Of a DNA stretch of 64,000 bases, positions 60,029 to 64,000 are shown one piece after another. Positions within the stretch are counted from its first letter, which is position 1; the number at the start of each line of letters is the position of its first letter. Position numbers and translations under genes: made by a program. This stretch comes from JBFHFS01 sp041583495 (GTDB taxonomy: Bacteria; Bacteroidota; Bacteroidia; Bacteroidales; Marinilabiliaceae), in contig JBFHFS010000016.1 in the NCBI GenBank assembly GCA_041583495.1, positions 1-64,000 of the forward strand, in the 5' to 3' direction. The notes beneath the pieces were generated by a model. That model was not told where the DNA came from. It did no database searches and was given only the letters and a program-made list of their open reading frames with translations.

Positions 60029-61981
60029 ATGATGATTCGTATTCTTTTTTCTTTTTCAATGGTTGTTACGCTCATGCTCTCAGGCTGTGCCTCGGGAGGA
60101 AAGCTGACTTCCGGCGAAAAATTATATCAACTTGGCGAATATTATAAAGCTTCCTCCCATTTTAAAAAGGCCTACTCGCATGAAAAGAACCGGTTTTATA
60201 AGGCCCGTGCTTCCTTCTATTTGGGGATGTGTTATTTAAAATTGAATCAGGGTCAACGTGCCGTTACAGCCTTGGATAGGGCGGTAAGAAATGGCTATTC
60301 CGAGCCGGAAGTTTATTTGCATTGGGGACAAGCCCTCCGAATGACCGGGAAGTACGAAGAAGCCATTGATGTTTATCAAAAGTATCTGGAGTTCGATGTG
60401 GGAAATGTAGTGGCTAACAATGGAATTAGCTCCTGTCGCCTGGTCTTGAAGGATCCCGGAAAAACCCGTTACCAGGTTGAGGAGGTGAGTGACCTTAATT
60501 CCCGTTACAGCGATTTCTCTCCGACTTTCGAAGGCACCGATTTCTCAACGATCTATTTTTCATCGATGCGTAAAGCCGGGAAAAAAAAGAAGAATACCAG
60601 CCGCATTACCGGGCAGGGTAGTTCAATGGTCTATTCCACCAGAGAGCTTGGTGGCGGCCAGTGGGAAGAACCTGAGCCTTTCTCGGGCGATGTAACGGTC
60701 AACGACGAAGATGGTACACCTTGTTTTTCGGCCGATGGCAAAGAGCTTTATTATACGCGTTGTTCCTATCTCGAAGACGGTCCTTCGGGGGCTGCCATTT
60801 GGAGGATGAAGAAAATGGGGGGTCGATGGGGGCAACCCGAGAAGATAGAGTTGGGGCCCGACAGCCTGGTTTTTGCCCATCCGGCCATCTCCCCCGACGG
60901 GAACACGCTGTATTTTGTTTCCGACATGCCGGGGGGAAAAGGGGGGCAGGATATATGGCAAATTAGAAAAAAATCGGATGGCTCATGGGGCGTTCCTTTT
61001 AACCTGGGCCCCGATGTTAATACCTCCGGGGATGAGATGTTTCCCTATGTCCGAAACGACGGCCGTCTCTATTTTTCTTCAAATGGACTGATAGGTTATG
61101 GTGGCCTCGATCTTTTTGAAGCTTCTGAAATTGAGGATGAAGGTTGGAGGGTAAATAATATGGGAGTCCCGATGAACTCCCTGGGTGACGATTTTGGCAT
61201 TGTTTTCAGAGGGCAACAGGAGAGTGGATTCTTCTCCTCTAACCGAAATAGTTCCAAAGGGGTGGATGATATTTTTGCCTTTGAGCGACCATTGATCGTT
61301 CCCACCCTTAAAGGAAGAATCCTCAATAAGAAAGGGACCCCTGTGGAAGGGACTCTGCTGCGAATTGTCGGTAACAATGGAACCAATGTCCTTGTTTCCG
61401 TCCAGTCCGATGGCCAGTATGAGTATAAACTTGAGCCCGATGCCAGTTATGTTATGATGGCTTCGGCTCCCGATTATCTCAACAGGAAGGAAAAAGTATC
61501 CACCAGTGGATTGGTCGAAAGCAGAACCTTTGAACGAAACCTGGTGCTGGAGTCTGCCCGGTCGGCCATCCTGTTTTACGATATTAGGTATAGTCCCGGC
61601 GAAATTGCAGTGAGTCCCCAGGCACAGGAGAATCTCGACCGGGTGGCCCGAATTCTCACCTCCAACCCTCTCTATAGGGTAAGGATAGAGGTGCATGCAT
61701 TTGGGGGGGGGGCCGAGACCGAGGATTTAGTGGTGGCTCAGAAAAGGGCTCTTGCAGTTGAGTCTTATCTTTTGGAAAAGGGCGTTCTGGGAAACCAGCT
61801 GGAGATGCAGGCTTTGGGGCGATCCAGGCCCCTTAAAGCAGATGAGGCTCTGGCCGGGAAATACACTTTCCTGACCGCCGGACAGGAGCTTTCTTCTGAA
61901 TTTATTTCCTCGTTGACTGTCTCCCAGAGAAACAGTCTTCAACAAGAGGTTAATCGTATTCATTTCAGTTTCCTGGAGTAA
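60029..61981 (+). CDS. PorE-like outer-membrane lipoprotein (TPR, PD40, CarbD-like, OmpA-like)
   Basis: A 650-residue lipoprotein; lipobox LSGC with C20. Domain order: TPR repeats (about 30-140: YKASSHFKKAYSHEK, NQGQRAVTALDRAV, KYEEAIDVYQKYLE), PD40/WD40-like propeller (about 160-415, repeats such as PAISPDGNTLYFVSDMPGGKGGQDIW), a carboxypeptidase-regulatory-like segment (about 430-500), then an OmpA-like domain. This is the architecture of PorE, a type IX secretion lipoprotein, but many paralogues share it. The OmpA domain lacks the usual GHTD motif (VHAF instead), so peptidoglycan binding is uncertain. A ten-G run lies in that domain. Confidence 0.82.
   Translation: MMIRILFSFSMVVTLMLSGCASGGKLTSGEKLYQLGEYYKASSHFKKAYSHEKNRFYKARASFYLGMCYLKLNQGQRAVTALDRAVRNGYSEPEVYLHWGQALRMTGKYEEAIDVYQKYLEFDVGNVVANNGISSCRLVLKDPGKTRYQVEEVSDLNSRYSDFSPTFEGTDFSTIYFSSMRKAGKKKKNTSRITGQGSSMVYSTRELGGGQWEEPEPFSGDVTVNDEDGTPCFSADGKELYYTRCSYLEDGPSGAAIWRMKKMGGRWGQPEKIELGPDSLVFAHPAISPDGNTLYFVSDMPGGKGGQDIWQIRKKSDGSWGVPFNLGPDVNTSGDEMFPYVRNDGRLYFSSNGLIGYGGLDLFEASEIEDEGWRVNNMGVPMNSLGDDFGIVFRGQQESGFFSSNRNSSKGVDDIFAFERPLIVPTLKGRILNKKGTPVEGTLLRIVGNNGTNVLVSVQSDGQYEYKLEPDASYVMMASAPDYLNRKEKVSTSGLVESRTFERNLVLESARSAILFYDIRYSPGEIAVSPQAQENLDRVARILTSNPLYRVRIEVHAFGGGAETEDLVVAQKRALAVESYLLEKGVLGNQLEMQALGRSRPLKADEALAGKYTFLTAGQELSSEFISSLTVSQRNSLQQEVNRIHFSFLE
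61703..61712 (+). repeat. Ten-base G tract in the OmpA-like domain
   Basis: Ten G in a row cover codons 559-561 and the first base of codon 562. A change of one or two bases would shift the frame and remove the rest of the domain. Confidence 0.9.
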
Positions 61982-62052
61982 CCCACGGTCCTAAGCAATG
62001 ACTTTTTTCAGTGGACATTCATTCCCGTTTATTTCGTGGGTGTTATCAGGGG

Positions 62053-62083
62053 TTGATGTTACAGAAAGATTATACTACTTTTG
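62053..62083 (+). promoter_or_regulatory. Promoter of purM
   Basis: TTG (62053-62055), 20-base spacer, TACTTTTG (62076-62083), 34 bases before the GTG start at 62117. Confidence 0.6.
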
Positions 62084-62116
62084 CGCAGCAGAATTTAATT
62101 TAAAAAATATAAAGAC

Positions 62117-63289
62117 GTGAACCCGGATACAAGGTACAACCAGCGCGGAGTTTCAGCATCAAAAGAGGATGTTCATGAGGCCATTAAAAATGTAGATAAG
62201 GGGCTTTTCCCTGCAGCATTTTGCAAGATTGTGCCGGATATTTTGGGCGGTGACCCGGAATGGTGCAACATTATGCATGCCGATGGCGCAGGCACAAAGT
62301 CTTCCCTGGCTTATCTTTACTGGAAAGAGACCGGTGACCTGTCGGTTTGGAAAGGGATCGCTCAGGATGCCATCGTGATGAACCTCGATGACTTGTTGTG
62401 TGTGGGGGCTACCGATAATATCCTGCTCTCATCAACCATTGGGCGCAATAAAAACCTGATTCCGGGCGAGATCATCTCTGCCATCATCAATGGTACGGAA
62501 GAGTTGCTGTCCGAATTAAGGGATCTGGGGATCTCTATCTGGTCTACCGGTGGTGAAACAGCCGACGTGGGAGACCTGGTGCGGACCATCATCGTCGATT
62601 CTACCGTGACTTGCCGCATGAAGCGCTCCGAGGTCATCTCAAACGATCATATCCAGCCCGGCGACGTAATTGTAGGCTTTTCCTCTTCCGGGCAAGCTTC
62701 TTACGAAAAGGGGTATAACGGAGGCATGGGAAGTAACGGACTCACCTCTGCCCGGCACGATGTCTTTGCCCATTATCTGGCCGATAAGTACCCCGAGAGT
62801 TTCGATCCGCATATCCCTTCCGACCTGGTATTTTCCGGGCCTCATAAACTTACCGAAGCCATTGAAGGACTTCAGCTGGATGCAGGTAAGCTGGTGTTGT
62901 CACCTACCCGTACCTATGCCCCCCTGGTGAAAAAATTGCTGGATTCCCACCGATCGCAAATTCATGGGATGGTGCACTGTTCGGGTGGCGCTCAGACTAA
63001 AGTGCTGAACTTTGTGGAGAATATGCACGTTGTAAAGGATAACCTTTTTTCGGTTCCTCCTCTTTTTCAGTTGATAAGAGAAGCCTCGGGAACCCCCTGG
63101 AGCGAGATGTTTAAGGTCTTCAATATGGGACACCGGTTTGAGGTGTACGTGAAACCCGAAATTGCTGATGAGGTGATCCAGATAGCCTCGGCTTTCAATA
63201 TAGAAGCCAAAGTGGTGGGTCGTTGTGAACCTTCTTCCACAGGGAACAAACTCACCATTAAGGGTGAGATGGGAACTTTTGTTTATTAA
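62117..63289 (+). CDS. purM: Phosphoribosylformylglycinamidine cyclo-ligase (AIR synthase)
   Basis: Converts FGAM to AIR in purine synthesis with ATP. The 390-residue protein begins NQRGVSASKEDVHEAIKNVDKGLFPAAF, the N-terminal form of Bacteroidetes PurM, then ILGGDPEWCNIMHADGAGTKSSLAYLYWK (about 43-70) with the metal/ATP loop, QDAIVMNLDDLLCVGA (about 83-98) and STGGETADVGDLV (about 145). It starts with GTG, which fits the conserved N-terminus; no upstream ATG is available in frame. It follows the PorE-like gene by 136 bases and precedes prfA by ten. Confidence 0.95.
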   Translation: MNPDTRYNQRGVSASKEDVHEAIKNVDKGLFPAAFCKIVPDILGGDPEWCNIMHADGAGTKSSLAYLYWKETGDLSVWKGIAQDAIVMNLDDLLCVGATDNILLSSTIGRNKNLIPGEIISAIINGTEELLSELRDLGISIWSTGGETADVGDLVRTIIVDSTVTCRMKRSEVISNDHIQPGDVIVGFSSSGQASYEKGYNGGMGSNGLTSARHDVFAHYLADKYPESFDPHIPSDLVFSGPHKLTEAIEGLQLDAGKLVLSPTRTYAPLVKKLLDSHRSQIHGMVHCSGGAQTKVLNFVENMHVVKDNLFSVPPLFQLIREASGTPWSEMFKVFNMGHRFEVYVKPEIADEVIQIASAFNIEAKVVGRCEPSSTGNKLTIKGEMGTFVY

Positions 63290-63298
63290 AAAATAGTT

Positions 63299-64000
63299 AT
63301 GGCAAAATATAGTTCATTATTAGAGAAGTTAGAATCTCTTCGTCTTCATTTTGAGGAGATTGGGCAACAGCTCTCCGATCCGGCAGTCATTGCAGATACC
63401 AAACGGTATGTGAAACTGAATAAGGAGTACCGTGATCTTGAGGATGTGGTTATTGCCGGCAAGGACTATCGTCTTCTTGTCGAGAATATTGAGGCCAACA
63501 AAGCCATCCTAAAGGACGAGGACGACGATGAGCTTAGGGCGATGGCCCGCGAAGAGCTGGATGAGCTGGAAGAAAGGAAACCCCAGCTCGAGGAGGAGAT
63601 CAAGGTGCTGCTACTGCCCAGTGACCCCGAAGATGATAAGAATGCTGTCATGGAAATTCGTGGGGGTGCAGGGGGAGATGAAGCCAGCATTTTTGCTGGA
63701 GACCTGTTCCGTATGTATTGCAAATTCTGTGAGCAGAAGGGCTGGAAATATGAGGTGACACACTCCTCGGAAGGTACTGCCGGTGGTTTTAAGGAGGTGG
63801 TTATGAGTGTAACCGGAAATGGAGTGTATGGCGTGTTAAAATATGAGTCGGGGGTGCACCGGGTGCAGCGCGTTCCCCAAACCGAAACTCAGGGCAGGGT
63901 GCACACTTCAGCCGCTTCGGTTGCCGTGTTGCCCGAAGCCGAAGAGTTTGATGTTCAGCTTAAAACCGAGGATATCCGGAAGGATACCTATTGCTCCTCA
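63299..64000 (+). CDS. prfA: Peptide chain release factor 1 (partial)
   Basis: The window ends inside this gene; 234 codons are seen. It begins MAKYSSLLEKLESLRLHFEEIGQQLSDP, the coiled-coil domain 1 of RF1, and continues with EIRGGAGGDEASIFAGDLFRMY (about 120-141) and GVHRVQRVPQTETQGRVHTSAASVAVLPE (about 186-214). The last codons read IRKDTYCSS, immediately before the expected GAGGQ motif that triggers peptide release. RF1 reads UAA and UAG. It follows purM by ten bases. Confidence 0.95.
   Translation, partial: MAKYSSLLEKLESLRLHFEEIGQQLSDPAVIADTKRYVKLNKEYRDLEDVVIAGKDYRLLVENIEANKAILKDEDDDELRAMAREELDELEERKPQLEEEIKVLLLPSDPEDDKNAVMEIRGGAGGDEASIFAGDLFRMYCKFCEQKGWKYEVTHSSEGTAGGFKEVVMSVTGNGVYGVLKYESGVHRVQRVPQTETQGRVHTSAASVAVLPEAEEFDVQLKTEDIRKDTYCSS

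Overview
The window looks like a chromosomal segment of an anaerobic or facultative Bacteroidota, most likely order Bacteroidales or Marinilabiliales. The evidence is the gene content (RprX/RprY, glutamine synthetase III, the Bacteroidetes-type LptE and PurM, the debranching enzyme/glycosyltransferase/GH57 trio, a T9SS-type sorting domain, a PorE-like lipoprotein, sulfatases) and the promoters. Many starts are preceded by a TAnnTTTG box, the -7 element of Bacteroidetes RNA polymerase, rather than a sigma70 TATAAT. The genus cannot be told from the sequence.

Layout: (1) 1-4493, a SUF iron-sulfur assembly operon (end of sufB, sufC, sufD, sufS, sufE, sufT-like), followed by queG, itself an Fe-S enzyme. 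(2) 5656-7570, a monoacylglycerol-lipase-like hydrolase and a GSCFA protein. (3) 7688-19052, a glycogen block: debranching enzyme, GT4/5-type glycosyltransferase and GH57 protein in one operon; then a very large protein joining a GT3 glycogen synthase to a GT35 alpha-glucan phosphorylase; then, convergent, a eukaryote-type branching enzyme transcribed behind kdsB. (4) 20293-25674, a sigma54-type activator, lptE, a conserved hypothetical, secG, groES and groEL. (5) 25735-39350, mostly housekeeping: nucleotide-sugar epimerase, lepA, rprXY, acpP-fabF-rnc, purN, an M23 peptidase, a YitT protein and leuS. (6) 39700-44911, tRNA-Arg, a gene-poor stretch, two secreted sulfatases and an SRPBCC protein. 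(7) 45047-55518, small genes: a possible ribbon-helix-helix protein, flavodoxin, O-methyltransferase, M16 peptidase, two identical tRNA-Phe genes, an outer-membrane protein, gpmI, a DUF3109 protein, an SGNH hydrolase with a T9SS-like tail, yebC, a TlpA-like thioredoxin and a DUF302 protein. (8) 55820-64000, M20 dipeptidase, glnA (type III), a PorE-like TPR/PD40/OmpA lipoprotein, purM and the start of prfA.

Most of the window is ordinary core genome. The points that merit a second look are the GT3-GT35 fusion, the GH57 protein that appears to lack its catalytic nucleophile, a ten-G tract in the OmpA-like domain of the PorE-like gene, a large multi-stem inverted repeat at 46750-46874, terminator-like hairpins placed directly before the starts of two genes, and an M23 peptidase with an HxD in place of HxH. 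I did not find a CRISPR array, insertion sequence, prophage or an obviously new multi-gene system.
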